5,448 nt of DNA, from positions 1 to 5,448 of the forward strand of contig JAZGDL010000090.1 of NCBI GenBank assembly GCA_036477795.1, given 5' to 3'. Origin of the DNA: JAZGDL01 sp036477795 (lineage in GTDB: Bacteria; Planctomycetota; Phycisphaerae; UBA1845). Every line of letters starts with the position of its first letter. The stretch's first letter is position 1. A program made the position numbers and the translations under genes. The notes under the pieces are model-generated. The model did no database searches and was not told where the DNA came from. It saw only the letters and a program-made list of their open reading frames with translations. Positions 5,406-5,448 of the stretch are shown piece by piece.

Positions 5406-5448
5406 TTGCCTCGAGTCGAGCGCGAAATCGTTTGGCTTCGCGCACGCC

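Larger units (their letters stand above)
5333..5448 (-). mobile_element. 3' end of a group II intron (partial, runs off the window)
   Basis: Read on the minus strand, the right edge carries a domain V-like hairpin (5405-5373), then a domain VI-like hairpin (5369-5336), then the terminal bases CGAT. Placing the intron end at 5333 gives the expected AY 3' terminus, with the bulged adenosine 7 bases upstream. The domain IV remainder occupies 5448-5406; the domain I-IV RNA and any reverse transcriptase/maturase gene would lie to the right, outside the window. The 3' exon is the intergenic DNA left of 5333, so no gene visible here is interrupted. Elements of this kind splice as RNA and move by retrohoming. 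Whether this copy is complete cannot be judged. Confidence 0.78.

Overview
The window is GC-rich, gene-dense bacterial DNA. The best guess for the host is a planctomycete or a related PVC-group or deep-branching lineage. The clues are a HEAT-repeat lipoprotein, a GT-C/TPR membrane protein, and several short palindromic repeat families, two of them read through inside genes. From memory, the peptides SPKRQRGV and GPLPYGRGSD encoded by two of these repeats recur as repeat translations in planctomycete genomes. The lineage call is inference, since there is no rRNA or other marker here.

Layout, left to right. Positions 1-239 hold no gene but carry two tandem copies of a hairpin repeat (47-122). 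A secreted HEAT-repeat lipoprotein follows (240-1133, +). A 314-base gap (1134-1447) holds a long imperfect palindrome (about 1308-1431). Next comes a probable same-strand cluster: a zinc-dependent MDR dehydrogenase (1448-2407), a PgeF/YfiH-family protein (2483-3277) and a GT-C membrane glycosyltransferase with C-terminal TPRs (3292-5106). The dehydrogenase and pgeF are 75 bases apart, with a small palindrome and a tandem heptamer between them that supplies the pgeF start codon. pgeF and the glycosyltransferase are only about 14 bases apart and are very likely co-transcribed. Downstream (5107-5332) there are degenerate 18-base tandem units and a nested hairpin built from the same core as the left-edge repeat. 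The right end (5333-5448) reads on the minus strand as the 3' end of a group II intron (domains V and VI with a bulged branch-point adenosine). The rest of the intron lies beyond the window.

How the genes fit together: PgeF-type proteins act on purine nucleosides and/or edit peptidoglycan precursors, GT-C enzymes use lipid-linked sugars at the membrane, and the lipoprotein is exported. A loose cell-envelope theme is possible, but nothing in the sequence proves a shared pathway; the dehydrogenase substrate is unknown. The most unusual content is non-coding: repeat elements occupy or adjoin every gap, two repeats are read through in frame inside otherwise intact genes, and a retroelement end sits at the right edge.
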